10,469 bases of DNA from DAOSVX01 sp964440405 (GCA_964440405.1 CAYTSB010000033.1:1-10469); one strand, 5' to 3'. Positions 1-7,174 are shown, numbered from the stretch's first letter. Notes: generated from the letters alone by a model not told the origin. Translations and numbers: made by a program.

Positions 1-1
1 A

Positions 2-370
2 ATGGGCAATACTATTTCTGGGTCAGAAATAACCGAAGGATTTGTAGTAACTTATGATGAAGGGGATAACTTTATAAATACCGAAGATATAGCGCCGAAT
101 TATCAAGATATAAGAAAATTTAAAGTAACGACTGACTATAATGAAAGTCAAGAAATAATTATCCAACTAGCAGCATTGTTAAATACTACAAATGGCAATT
201 ATAATTTGTATACATGTAGTCAAAGTAATTATAATAATGCCACATATACCAATGTAAGCACCAACTGTACAAGAATAAGTGCAACTAATGAGTCTTTACC
301 AACATCTGGAACAATCAAAAAAGTTCATACAGCCACTAAAATAACATTGGCAGTGGAACAGGAACTTTAG
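2..370 (+). CDS. Probable surface/exported protein, C-terminal part, apparently frameshifted
   Basis: The frame is open from the window edge, so the ATG at 2 may be internal and the gene probably begins upstream. The visible 122 residues are rich in Asn, Thr and Ser, with few charged residues and two Cys (CSQSN and NCTR, about residues 71-89). This composition resembles a secreted beta-sandwich module; the stretch around GDNFINTEDIAP followed by KFKVTT recalls the 'PGD...VtN' layout of exported, camelysin-like or pilin-like proteins (inference only). No signal peptide or membrane segment is in view. The last residues (LAVEQEL) look wrong: the next frame continues as GSGTGTLADPWVVE to a stop at 391-393, a typical end of Gram-positive surface modules, so a base seems to be missing near 347-349. 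A terminator follows the restored stop directly. Function unknown. Confidence 0.6.
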   Translation: MGNTISGSEITEGFVVTYDEGDNFINTEDIAPNYQDIRKFKVTTDYNESQEIIIQLAALLNTTNGNYNLYTCSQSNYNNATYTNVSTNCTRISATNESLPTSGTIKKVHTATKITLAVEQEL

Positions 371-393
371 CTGATCCATGGGTAGTAGAGTAA
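349..393 (+). other. Out-of-frame C-terminal tail of the preceding gene
   Basis: Read from GGC at 349, this stretch encodes GSGTGTLADPWVVE and then TAA (391-393). The 'GSGT..DPW' pattern is common in bacterial surface-protein modules. It is one frame away from the preceding ORF, and adding a single base between ACATT and GGC would join the two. It is either a real frameshift mutation or a sequencing/assembly error; ACATTGGC is not a classical slippery site. Confidence 0.55.
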
Positions 394-394
394 T

Positions 395-424
395 AAAAAG
401 AACCAATTAAATTGGTTCTTTTAT
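395..424. terminator. Bidirectional intrinsic terminator between convergent genes
   Basis: A near-perfect palindrome with arms AAAAGAACCAAT and ATTGGTTCTTTT around a 3-nt loop has A-runs on the left and T-runs on the right, so it can terminate transcription on both strands. The hairpin contains the last codons and the stop codon (407-409) of the minus-strand RNase J gene, and it begins two bases after the restored stop of the plus-strand surface gene. Confidence 0.85.
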
Positions 425-2083
425 TTGTATTATTACTGGTAAAACTATCGGACGACGTCCCGTTAGTTCATTTAAGAATGGTAATAGTTCTAAAATTATT
501 TGATTTTTAATATCGATATAATTATATTGAGGATTTGATAGAGCACTGTTAACGATTTCGGTAACTTTTTGTTCTATTTTGTTGATCATATCAATATTCT
601 CATTAACTAAGATAAAACCTCTAGTTGTAATATTTGGTTTAATTAATAATTTTCTTCTAACTGGATCAATATTTAAAATAGTTACTAAAATACCATCTTT
701 ACTCATAAATTTACGATCTTTAATAACAATACTGCCAACATCACCAACTCGTGATCCATCAACATAGATATCTCCGGCCTGGATAGTACCAGTTTGTTCT
801 ATTTTATTCTTAGTTAAAGTTAAAACATCACCGTTTTTTAAAATAAAAATGTTTTCTTTTTTAATCCCACAGGTGATTGCTAAATCAGCATGAGCTTTTA
901 ACATACGATATTCACCGTGCATTGGCATAAAATATTCGGGATTTATAATTCTTAACATTAGTTTTAATTCTTCCATTTTAGCATGTCCTGAAGTATGAAT
1001 ATTAGCTTCAGTTTCATTAGTATATACTTTAACTCCCTTTAAATAAAGCTTATTGATTATTCTGTTAATAGAATGAGAATTACCAGGGATAGGACTTGAT
1101 GAGAAGATTACTAAATCATCACTTTTCAAATTTATTTGTTTAAAAGTTCCATTAGCTATTCTTGATAAAGCAGCTAATGGTTCGCCTTGACTACCGGTAC
1201 ATAAAATACATACTTCATTATTTTTTAAACTATTGGCTGTATTAAAATCAATAAAGATTGATTTATCACTAATTAAATCGTTTTTTAAAGCAATTGCAAT
1301 AGTATTTTCCATACTGCGTCCGAAAATAACTATTTTACGATTATTTTTCTTACAGGTTTCAACTATATGTTGTAAACGATAGATATTAGAAGCAAAGGTT
1401 GCAATAATAATTCGACCACAGTGTTTAACGAAGATATCACCTAAAGCCATATCAACAGTACTTTCACTATTTGAAAATCCTGGTACTAAGGCGTTGGTAG
1501 AGTCACTCATTAATAATCTAACTCCTTTACTTCCTAAAGCAGCCATCTTATGAATATCAGCCATTGGTCCAATTGGAGTCATATCAAATTTAAAATCTCC
1601 AGTTGCAACAATAGTTCCTTCTGGACTTTCAATTGCAACTCCAAATGAGTCTGGAATAGAGTGTGTCATAAGTAAAAAACTAATATTAAATTCTCTGGTT
1701 TTAATAATAGTATCTTTATCAAATATTTCAATATTATCATACTTCATATCACGATCTTCTAATTTTTTTAAAATTAAATCATTAGCAATTTTAGAAGTAT
1801 AAATTTTAGGGATATTAACACTTTGTAAAAGAAAGGTAATCCCACCAATATGGTCTTCATGGCCATGAGTAATAATTAAACATTTAATGTTTTTTTCACG
1901 ATGCTTTAAAAAGCTGATGTCTTGGATAACATAGTCAATACCTAATAATTCGTCTTCTGGAAACATAACTCCAGCATCAATAATGACGATTTCATCATTA
2001 CGAATTATTAAATACATATTTTTACCAACCTCACCTAAACCACCTAGAGCAACGATATTTGTTGTGTCATTTGTAAACTTCAT
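407..2083 (-). CDS. rnj: Ribonuclease J (metallo-beta-lactamase/beta-CASP RNase)
   Basis: RNase J is a zinc-dependent nuclease with 5'-to-3' exonuclease and endonuclease activity, central to mRNA decay and rRNA maturation in Firmicutes. The 558-residue product has the full family length. Zinc and catalytic motifs are present: HGHEDH at 73-78, H141, D163 in TGDFKFD, MSDSTN near 192-197, the beta-CASP region with GSQGEP at about 298-302, HTSGH at 363-367 and H389 in MHGEY. The start is ATG at 2083, with AAAGGAG 10 nt upstream. A longer frame from TTG at 2104 would place this ribosome binding site inside the gene and add a non-conserved MKRRIFF stretch. The gene is transcribed alone, divergent from ftsY, and ends within a terminator hairpin. 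J1 versus J2 cannot be decided from one paralogue, although the active-site numbering is within one residue of B. subtilis J1 as I remember it. Confidence 0.96.
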   Translation of the reverse strand: MKFTNDTTNIVALGGLGEVGKNMYLIIRNDEIVIIDAGVMFPEDELLGIDYVIQDISFLKHREKNIKCLIITHGHEDHIGGITFLLQSVNIPKIYTSKIANDLILKKLEDRDMKYDNIEIFDKDTIIKTREFNISFLLMTHSIPDSFGVAIESPEGTIVATGDFKFDMTPIGPMADIHKMAALGSKGVRLLMSDSTNALVPGFSNSESTVDMALGDIFVKHCGRIIIATFASNIYRLQHIVETCKKNNRKIVIFGRSMENTIAIALKNDLISDKSIFIDFNTANSLKNNEVCILCTGSQGEPLAALSRIANGTFKQINLKSDDLVIFSSSPIPGNSHSINRIINKLYLKGVKVYTNETEANIHTSGHAKMEELKLMLRIINPEYFMPMHGEYRMLKAHADLAITCGIKKENIFILKNGDVLTLTKNKIEQTGTIQAGDIYVDGSRVGDVGSIVIKDRKFMSKDGILVTILNIDPVRRKLLIKPNITTRGFILVNENIDMINKIEQKVTEIVNSALSNPQYNYIDIKNQIILELLPFLNELTGRRPIVLPVIIQIKEPI

Positions 2084-2133
2084 AAAAAAAATTCTCCTTT
2101 TCAAAATTAAAAATAAAGTTCTAACTTGAGTTA

Positions 2134-2162
2134 ATTATACTATAAATTTATTAAAAAGTCCA
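2134..2162 (-). promoter_or_regulatory. Sigma-A-type promoter of the RNase J gene
   Basis: On the minus strand TGGACT (2162-2157) is followed after exactly 17 bp by a consensus TATAAT (2139-2134). The predicted transcription start is near 2127, giving a leader of about 44 nt before ATG 2083. Confidence 0.7.
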
Positions 2163-2200
2163 GATTTAAAGTACTTAAAATAAAATTGGAAGGCTTTTTA

Positions 2201-2229
2201 TTGTTAAAATACTGGTTTGTTGCTATAAT
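2201..2229 (+). promoter_or_regulatory. Sigma-A-type promoter of the ftsY operon (extended -10)
   Basis: TTGTTA (2201-2206), a 17-bp spacer and a perfect TATAAT (2224-2229) preceded by TGC, which makes an extended -10. The predicted start near 2236 falls within the ribosome binding site AAGAGGTGA (2232-2240), so the leader would be only about 10 nt. Confidence 0.75.
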
Positions 2230-2245
2230 TTAAGAGGTGAATGGA

Positions 2246-3211
2246 ATGGGCATATTCGATAAATTTAAAAAAGTTTTTAAGAAAAGTGTAAAAACCGAAA
2301 TATATGATGAAGGCTTGAAAAAAACTAGAGATGAATTTGTATCAAAATTAAATGTTTTAGGAATTAAGTATACAAAAATCAGTGACGAATATTTTGATGA
2401 GCTAGAAGATATTCTAATCATGGCTGATATTGGTGTTAATACGGTTATGAATTTTATCAGTCGTTTAAGAAAAAGGGTTAAAGAAGAGAATATTACTGAT
2501 AGTGAATACTTAAAAGAAGTGATAGTTGATGAATTATTCATAATTTATGTAAATGAATCTTCTTTAAGTGATAAGATTAATATCAATCCTGATGGACCAA
2601 CAGTTATTTTATTGGTTGGAGTTAACGGTGTAGGCAAGACAACTACTATTGGCAAACTTGCTTATAAATATCACAAAGATGGTAAAAAAGTTATGATGAT
2701 TGCTGGCGATACCTTTAGAGCAGGAGCTACTGAACAATTAAAAATCTGGGCTGAAAGAACTAGTAGTTTGTTTTTTGGCAAAGAAAATGCCGATCCTTCT
2801 AGTTTAATCTATGATGGTTTAGTTCAAGCTAAAAAGAATAATGTTGATATCGTTTTAATTGATACCGCTGGAAGACTTCAGAATAAAGTTAATTTAATGA
2901 AAGAATTAGAGAAGATTAATAAAGTAATTGGAATGCATATTGCAAATGCTCCTCAGGAAACACTTTTAATAATTGATGCCACAACTGGCCAAAATGGTAT
3001 TAAACAAGCGATATCTTTTAAGGAGATAACTAATATTACTGGAATTGTTTTAACTAAACTAGATGGTACTGCTAAAGGGGGAATTGTCTTAGCGATTAAA
3101 GAGGAAGTAAATATTCCGGTTAAATTTGTTGGTTTAGGTGAAAAAGAAACTGATTTACAACCTTTTGATATTGAAAATTATATCTATGGTTTATTTAAGG
3201 ATATGATGTGA
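2246..3211 (+). CDS. ftsY: Signal recognition particle receptor FtsY
   Basis: FtsY is the membrane-associated SRP receptor GTPase that docks Ffh-ribosome complexes at the Sec translocon. The 321-residue protein carries the NG domain almost alone: a helical N region (about 1-110), Walker A GVNGVGKT at 125-132, the DTFRAGATEQL insertion-box motif at 155-165, DTAGR at 206-210, TKLDG at 270-274 and the closing GLGE motif near 296-299. The long acidic A domain of enterobacterial FtsY is absent, as in many Firmicutes. ATG 2246 is preferred because AAGAGGTGA lies 5-6 nt upstream; the in-frame GTG at 2237 is part of that ribosome binding site. It is the first gene of a four-gene operon, and its stop TGA overlaps the ylxM start. 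Confidence 0.97.
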   Translation: MGIFDKFKKVFKKSVKTEIYDEGLKKTRDEFVSKLNVLGIKYTKISDEYFDELEDILIMADIGVNTVMNFISRLRKRVKEENITDSEYLKEVIVDELFIIYVNESSLSDKININPDGPTVILLVGVNGVGKTTTIGKLAYKYHKDGKKVMMIAGDTFRAGATEQLKIWAERTSSLFFGKENADPSSLIYDGLVQAKKNNVDIVLIDTAGRLQNKVNLMKELEKINKVIGMHIANAPQETLLIIDATTGQNGIKQAISFKEITNITGIVLTKLDGTAKGGIVLAIKEEVNIPVKFVGLGEKETDLQPFDIENYIYGLFKDMM

Positions 3212-3510
3212 TGAAAGATTTTGTTTATTATAATGAATTATTTGATTTATACAAAGAGTTATTAACTAAAAAAGAACAGGAAATATTTACTTTATATTAT
3301 AGTGAAGATTTATCATATAGTGAAATAGCTACTAACAAAAGAATATCTAGAAGTGCTATCGGGAAAACTATTAAAATAGTTTTAGAAAAATTAGATGATT
3401 ATGAAAAAAAACTGGGCAATTATAAATTAAAACAAAAAATATTAAAATCCTTAGATACAAATAGTATGGATAATATTAAGAAAATTATAAATGATATTTT
3501 AGAAAGATAG
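3211..3510 (+). CDS. ylxM: YlxM (UPF0122) helix-turn-helix protein, SRP-associated
   Basis: This small protein (99 residues) matches the YlxM family, which is encoded beside ftsY/ffh in Firmicutes and is reported to bind SRP components in streptococci. It has an N-terminal helix (YYNELFDLYKELLTKKEQE), then a sigma-70-region-4-like helix-turn-helix at about 34-55 (LSYSEIA...SRSAIGKTI), then a Lys-rich helical tail. ATG 3211 overlaps the ftsY stop by one base (TGATG), which suggests translational coupling. GTG at 3208 is an alternative with a 4-base overlap, and AAGGA at 3197-3201 could serve either. Its mechanistic role is not settled. Confidence 0.93.
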   Translation: MKDFVYYNELFDLYKELLTKKEQEIFTLYYSEDLSYSEIATNKRISRSAIGKTIKIVLEKLDDYEKKLGNYKLKQKILKSLDTNSMDNIKKIINDILER

Positions 3511-3517
3511 GATAGTT

Positions 3518-4180
3518 ATGCAAGGAAAGATAATTGTTATTGAGGGTGTAGATAGTGTTGGCAAGAATACCCAAGCGAATATTTTAAAAGAAAGATTGTC
3601 AAATGCTGGATATAAAGTTTTTTTACATAGCTTCCCTTCATATGCAGAAAATCAATCAATGCTAGTAAGAATGTATCTAGGTGGTCAGTTTGGTGAAAAT
3701 GTAGATTGCGTTAATTATAAAGTGGCATCTAGCTTCTTTGCAGTAGATAGAATAGCTACTTATCATTTGCTTTTAAAAAAGAAGTTAGAGGAGGGCTATA
3801 TTTTAATACTGGATCGTTATACTACTTCTAATATGGTTCATCAAGCTGGTAAATTTAATCTAAAAAGAGATATTTTAAAAGCTGCTAAATGGATTGATAA
3901 TTTTGAATTTAATGATTTAGGACTTCCTAGACCTGATACTGTAATTTACTTAACGATTGATCAAAAAGTAAGAGAGATTTTATTAGATAATCGTCGCAGT
4001 AACGAAGAAAAAGATATTTACGAAAAAGATAAAGAATATCTTAAACGAGCAAACAAAGCTGGATTAATGGTAGCAGATTATTTTAATTGGAAGGTAGTTG
4101 TTTGCAGTGTAAATGAATCAATGCGCAGTATTGATTCAATAAGTACAGAAATATATAATATAGTAGCAACAAAATTATAA
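3518..4180 (+). CDS. tmk: Thymidylate kinase (dTMP kinase)-like protein
   Basis: The 220-residue product fits the dTMP kinase family, which phosphorylates dTMP to dTDP for DNA synthesis. Visible motifs are the P-loop GVDSVGKNTQ at 10-19, FPSY at 39-42 in the substrate region, FFAVDR at 73-78, and DRYTTSN at 99-105 with HQ just after, where the family's DR[YF] motif lies. A LID-like basic segment with NRRSNEEKD is near 155-165. The residue after the P-loop lysine is Asn instead of the usual Ser/Thr, with Thr next. The gene lies 7 nt after ylxM and 15 nt before ffh, so it is co-transcribed with the SRP genes, unlike the B. subtilis order in which ylxM and ffh are adjacent. A related nucleoside monophosphate kinase remains possible. 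Confidence 0.86.
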   Translation: MQGKIIVIEGVDSVGKNTQANILKERLSNAGYKVFLHSFPSYAENQSMLVRMYLGGQFGENVDCVNYKVASSFFAVDRIATYHLLLKKKLEEGYILILDRYTTSNMVHQAGKFNLKRDILKAAKWIDNFEFNDLGLPRPDTVIYLTIDQKVREILLDNRRSNEEKDIYEKDKEYLKRANKAGLMVADYFNWKVVVCSVNESMRSIDSISTEIYNIVATKL

Positions 4181-4195
4181 GAAACAGGTGATTTT

Positions 4196-5503
4196 ATGTT
4201 TGAATCAATGGGTGATAAATTAAGTAAAGCATTTAAAAATATTAAAGGTATGGGTAGAATTACTGAAGATAATATCAGTGATGCTATTCGTGAGATAAGA
4301 ATGGCTTTATTAGAAGCTGATGTTAATTATCAGGTTACTAAAGAATTTGTTAATAGCGTTAAAGAAAAAGCTTTAGGAATGGAAGTTAATAAAAGTTTAA
4401 AACCGGAAGAGTTATTTATTAAAATTGTTAAAGATGAGTTAATTAGTCTTCTAGGAGGAGATTATATTCCTTTAGAAGTGGATAAAAAACCAACGATTGT
4501 TATGTTAGCAGGACTTCAAGGATCTGGTAAAACAACTACTGCTGGGAAACTTGGTAATTATGTTCGTAAAAACTATCATAAAAAGCCATTACTGGTCGCC
4601 TGTGATATTTATCGACCAGCTGCTATTGATCAGTTAAAAACTATTGGTAAAACTCTAGATATAACCGTATTTTCTTTACCTGATAAAAAACCAGAAGAAA
4701 TAGCTGGTGAAGCTTTAGTTTATGCTAAAGATAATAATTTTGATTATATTATAATTGATACCGCTGGAAGGCTTCATATTGATGATAAATTGATGACTGA
4801 ACTTATCAATATTAATTCACTAGTCAAACCAAATGAAATTATTTTAGTAATTGATGCAATGATGGGACAAGATGCAATTAATGTTATTACTGGATTTAAT
4901 GAAAAACTAAGTTTAACAGGAACTATTTTAACCAAATTAGACGGTGATACTTTAGGTGGAGTTGCTTTAAGTGTTAGACATTTAACTAATATTCCAATTA
5001 AATTTGTTGGAGACTCAGAAAAATTAGATGGTCTATCAGAGTTCTACCCGGAGAGAATGGCTGAAAGAATTCTGGGGATGGGTGATATTTTAGCTATTGC
5101 ATCTAAAGTAGAAGATGTAATTAGTGAGGATGAAGCATTAGATCAAGCCAAAAAGATGCGCTCTGGCAAGTATGATCTAGAAGATTTTTTGACTAATTTA
5201 AAGCAAATGAAAAAACTTGGTCCAATTGAAAATATTTTAAAGTTACTTCCTGGTGCTAGAAATATGGGTTTAAACAATGTAAATATTAATCCTAAAGATT
5301 TAGCTCATGTAGAAGCAATTATTTTATCAATGACTCCTTATGAAAGAAAAAATCCTGATGTTTTAAAATTTAGTAGGAAACAAAGAATAGCTAAAGGCAG
5401 TGGTCGTTCAGTTGAAGAGATTAATCGCTTATTAAAACAGTTTGAAGAAATGAAGAAAATGTTAAAGAATTTTAAAAATGGTAATATGAAACTACCATTT
5501 TAA
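4196..5503 (+). CDS. ffh: Signal recognition particle protein Ffh (SRP54)
   Basis: Ffh is the GTPase that, with the SRP RNA, recognises hydrophobic signal sequences on nascent chains. Domains in the 435-residue protein: N domain (about 1-95), G domain with GLQGSGKT at 106-113, DIYRPAAIDQL at 137-147, DTAGRL at 188-193, TKLDGD at 246-251 and the GDSE motif near 272-275, then an M domain (about 302-425) with the RNA-binding SRKQRIAKGSG at 393-403. The protein stops at MKLPF soon after the M-domain core, a normal to slightly short length. ATG 4196 has AGGTGAT 3-4 nt upstream. It is the last gene of the ftsY-ylxM-tmk-ffh operon. The rpsP gene often found downstream is not here, and the SRP RNA gene is not in the window. 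I see no convincing terminator between 5504 and 5580. Confidence 0.97.
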   Translation: MFESMGDKLSKAFKNIKGMGRITEDNISDAIREIRMALLEADVNYQVTKEFVNSVKEKALGMEVNKSLKPEELFIKIVKDELISLLGGDYIPLEVDKKPTIVMLAGLQGSGKTTTAGKLGNYVRKNYHKKPLLVACDIYRPAAIDQLKTIGKTLDITVFSLPDKKPEEIAGEALVYAKDNNFDYIIIDTAGRLHIDDKLMTELININSLVKPNEIILVIDAMMGQDAINVITGFNEKLSLTGTILTKLDGDTLGGVALSVRHLTNIPIKFVGDSEKLDGLSEFYPERMAERILGMGDILAIASKVEDVISEDEALDQAKKMRSGKYDLEDFLTNLKQMKKLGPIENILKLLPGARNMGLNNVNINPKDLAHVEAIILSMTPYERKNPDVLKFSRKQRIAKGSGRSVEEINRLLKQFEEMKKMLKNFKNGNMKLPF

Positions 5504-5554
5504 TAGATTTAAAATATTTATTGATATAAAAGTAAAATAAATGGACAATCTTAA

Positions 5555-5573
5555 TATAATTATTAAGAGGTGA
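5555..5573 (+). promoter_or_regulatory. -10 element abutting the glycosyltransferase ribosome binding site
   Basis: TATAAT at 5555-5560 is followed after 4 nt by AAGAGGTGA (5565-5573). No good -35 lies 16-18 bp upstream, so promoter strength is doubtful. The arrangement mirrors the ftsY promoter/RBS block. The ribosome binding site lies 7 nt before CTG 5581 and more than 110 nt from the first in-frame ATG, which is the main evidence for the CTG start. Confidence 0.5.
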
Positions 5574-5580
5574 AATAAGA

Positions 5581-6795
5581 CTGAATATATTTAATAGATA
5601 TTTTGTTAAAAAAAAATTAAAAAAAAATAAAATTAAAATTGGTTTATTTGTTGATAATTTTTTTCCAGTAATTGATGGTGTAGTAATGGTTGTTGATAAT
5701 TATGCTAAAAAGTTATCTAAATATGGTGAAGTAGTTGTTATAGCTCCTTCATTTGGTAATAAAAAAAACAATCAGATTAAACTTCCTTATCAGATTATCA
5801 GAGTTAATAGCTTAAAATTTCCTTATTTCGGATATAGTTTGGCTTTACCTTTTTTTGATCTGGGAATTAAAAAAAGACTAATTGCTGAGAATTTTGATAT
5901 TATTCATATTCATTCACCATTTACTTTAGGTCGTTTAGGAATAGAAGTTGCTCATGAATGTAAAATACCCGTGATTGCCACTATTCATAGTCAATTTAAA
6001 AAAGATTTTTTAAGATATGTTAAAGTAGATAAAATAGCAACCAAAATAACTAAAAAGCTTGTTAAAACCTTTAATCGCTGTAATGAATGCTGGACTGTTA
6101 ATAAAAAGATGATTGAATTATTTCAAGAATATGGTTGTAATAATAGAATGTCAGTTGTTAATAATGCCACTGATTTTACTTTAATTGAAGATCGGTTAAA
6201 AACTAATGAGATTGTTAATAAAAGATATAATTTAGAACCTGATGAAACAGTTCTGCTTTTTGTGGGAAGAATAGTTATTTTAAAAAACATTTTATTTATT
6301 ATTGATGCTTTAAATCATTTGAAGCACAAAAAATATAAATTTAAAATGCTTTTTGTTGGTAATGGTATTGATTTAAAATTATTAGAAACTAAGATAAAAG
6401 AACATAATTTGGAAGAAAATGTTATTTTATGTGGTGAAATTAAGGATCGGGAGCTTTTAAAAGCCATCTACAGAAGAAGTAAATTATTTATTTTTCCATC
6501 TTTATATGATACAAATTCTTTGGTTCAAATAGAAGCAGCTAGTCAAAAAATACCTACTTTATTTTTAGAAGGAGCTATTACGGCCAGTACTGTTAAAGAT
6601 AATATAAATGGTTTTTTTGCTCCAAGCAGTGCTAAGAAATTTGCTGATAAAATTATTAAAATTTTGGCTAATAAAAAACTATATGATAGGGTTAGTGAAA
6701 GAGCATATAAAGATGTATATAAAGATTATGATAAGGTATGTAAGAAAATTTATAATAGATATTTATACTTAATTAAAAATAACCCAAACAAATAG
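5581..6795 (+). CDS. GT4-family glycosyltransferase with probable CTG start
   Basis: This is a GT-B fold glycosyltransferase of the GT4/'glycosyl transferases group 1' type, which moves a sugar from a nucleotide donor to a lipid or glycan acceptor at the membrane face. Read from CTG 5581 it is 404 residues. The first 35 include a basic stretch (VKKKLKKNKIKI) and the family's first beta strand and loop, GLFVDNFFPVIDGV at 21-34; an ATG 5686 start would delete these. Further motifs are HIHSPF near 109-114, GR at 229-230 with K235 (donor-binding region) and PSLYDTNSLVQIEA near 306-319, where the usual EX7E pair reads D310...E318. The C terminus is Lys/Tyr-rich. The family layout resembles glycolipid synthases that glucosylate diacylglycerol, but the acceptor cannot be inferred. 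It follows ffh by 77 bp and lies 41 bp before the coat gene. Two 9-A runs (5608-5616, 5619-5627) make indel errors possible here. Confidence 0.85.
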   Translation: MNIFNRYFVKKKLKKNKIKIGLFVDNFFPVIDGVVMVVDNYAKKLSKYGEVVVIAPSFGNKKNNQIKLPYQIIRVNSLKFPYFGYSLALPFFDLGIKKRLIAENFDIIHIHSPFTLGRLGIEVAHECKIPVIATIHSQFKKDFLRYVKVDKIATKITKKLVKTFNRCNECWTVNKKMIELFQEYGCNNRMSVVNNATDFTLIEDRLKTNEIVNKRYNLEPDETVLLFVGRIVILKNILFIIDALNHLKHKKYKFKMLFVGNGIDLKLLETKIKEHNLEENVILCGEIKDRELLKAIYRRSKLFIFPSLYDTNSLVQIEAASQKIPTLFLEGAITASTVKDNINGFFAPSSAKKFADKIIKILANKKLYDRVSERAYKDVYKDYDKVCKKIYNRYLYLIKNNPNK

Positions 6796-6814
6796 AACTA
6801 TTACTCATAGTATA
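6788..6814 (+). promoter_or_regulatory. Candidate sigma-K-type (mother-cell) promoter of the coat gene
   Basis: CATAGTATA at 6806-6814 is an exact match to the sigma-K -10 consensus CATANNNTA, and AC (6788-6789) sits 16 bp upstream, fitting the minimal AC -35. The predicted start near 6820 is just before the ribosome binding site AAAAGGAGTGAT. The consensus has low information content, but its position directly before a coat-protein gene supports it. Confidence 0.55.
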
Positions 6815-6836
6815 TTAATGAAAAGGAGTGATAGTA

Positions 6837-7169
6837 ATGTATATGAAAAATAACTGTATGGATTATCCTGAAGCTAAAGAAATGCCTAAATACGAAGTAC
6901 CAAGACAAGAAATGGCAGGCGATTGTTGCTGTATGGGCATGGGGATGGGCATGGGAGAAAGTTATCCCGGAATAGTATGTCCCCCAGTTTATGAGTGCCC
7001 TACAGAAAGAGTATGTCACCGTCAGTTTGTTCACGAAATACCACATGTTTGTCCATGCAATACCAGAATAGTAAACCATCATATATATAGACATACATTT
7101 ACACCATGTTATAGCTGCTGTGAGGAAAATACAGTAAGTAATGTTTTTGAAAATAGATGTTGCCTCTAA
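6837..7169 (+). CDS. cotD: CotD-like spore coat protein
   Basis: The 110-residue protein resembles the CotD family of inner spore coat proteins, made in the mother cell and deposited on the forespore. It has 14 Cys, 6 His and 9 Met. An N-terminal charged stretch is followed by CCCMGMGMGMG (30-40), then the CotD-like core: CPTERVCHRQFVHEIPHV, then CPCNTRIVNHHIYRHTFTP, which parallels the PHIHP.HTTNVNHQ...HT block of Bacillus CotD. Several His positions of that block are Cys here, and a CC-rich tail follows. No signal peptide or membrane segment is present, as expected for coat proteins. ATG 6837 has AAGGAG 8 nt upstream; the in-frame GTG at 6828 lies within that site. It is a single-gene unit between a sigma-K-like promoter and a strong terminator. 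The gene name is by family resemblance only. Confidence 0.78.
   Translation: MYMKNNCMDYPEAKEMPKYEVPRQEMAGDCCCMGMGMGMGESYPGIVCPPVYECPTERVCHRQFVHEIPHVCPCNTRIVNHHIYRHTFTPCYSCCEENTVSNVFENRCCL
6933..6956 (+). repeat. Four tandem 6-bp units encoding Met-Gly repeats
   Basis: ATGGGC, ATGGGG, ATGGGC and ATGGGA lie in tandem inside the coat gene and encode (Met-Gly)4. The tract is much richer in G than the rest of the window. Slippage here would change copy number in steps of two residues without breaking the frame. Confidence 0.85.
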
Positions 7170-7174
7170 AAATC

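Noticed and set aside
579..767. Plus-strand ORF of 62 codons
   Set aside because: It lies antisense inside RNase J, has no ribosome binding site and has a composition expected from the complement of a real gene.
2169..2176. Palindrome AAGTACTT between the divergent RNase J and ftsY promoters
   Set aside because: It is only 8 bp with imperfect flanks in AT-rich DNA; too weak to call an operator.
2230..2541. Minus-strand ORF of 103 codons
   Set aside because: It is an antisense shadow of ftsY, rich in Ser/Phe/Leu, and overlaps the ftsY promoter region.
5541..5573. Ten-codon ORF (ATG GAC AAT...) ending in the glycosyltransferase ribosome binding site; possible leader peptide
   Set aside because: It has no ribosome binding site of its own and begins upstream of the predicted transcription start; likely chance.
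6797..6811. Small stem-loop ACTAT/ATAGT after the glycosyltransferase
   Set aside because: A 5-bp AT-rich stem with no T-run, and it overlaps the sigma-K-like -10; not a terminator.
6801..7094. Minus-strand ORF of 97 codons with many His/Tyr/Phe
   Set aside because: It is the antisense shadow of the coat gene; its His runs come from the complement of the Met-Gly repeat.
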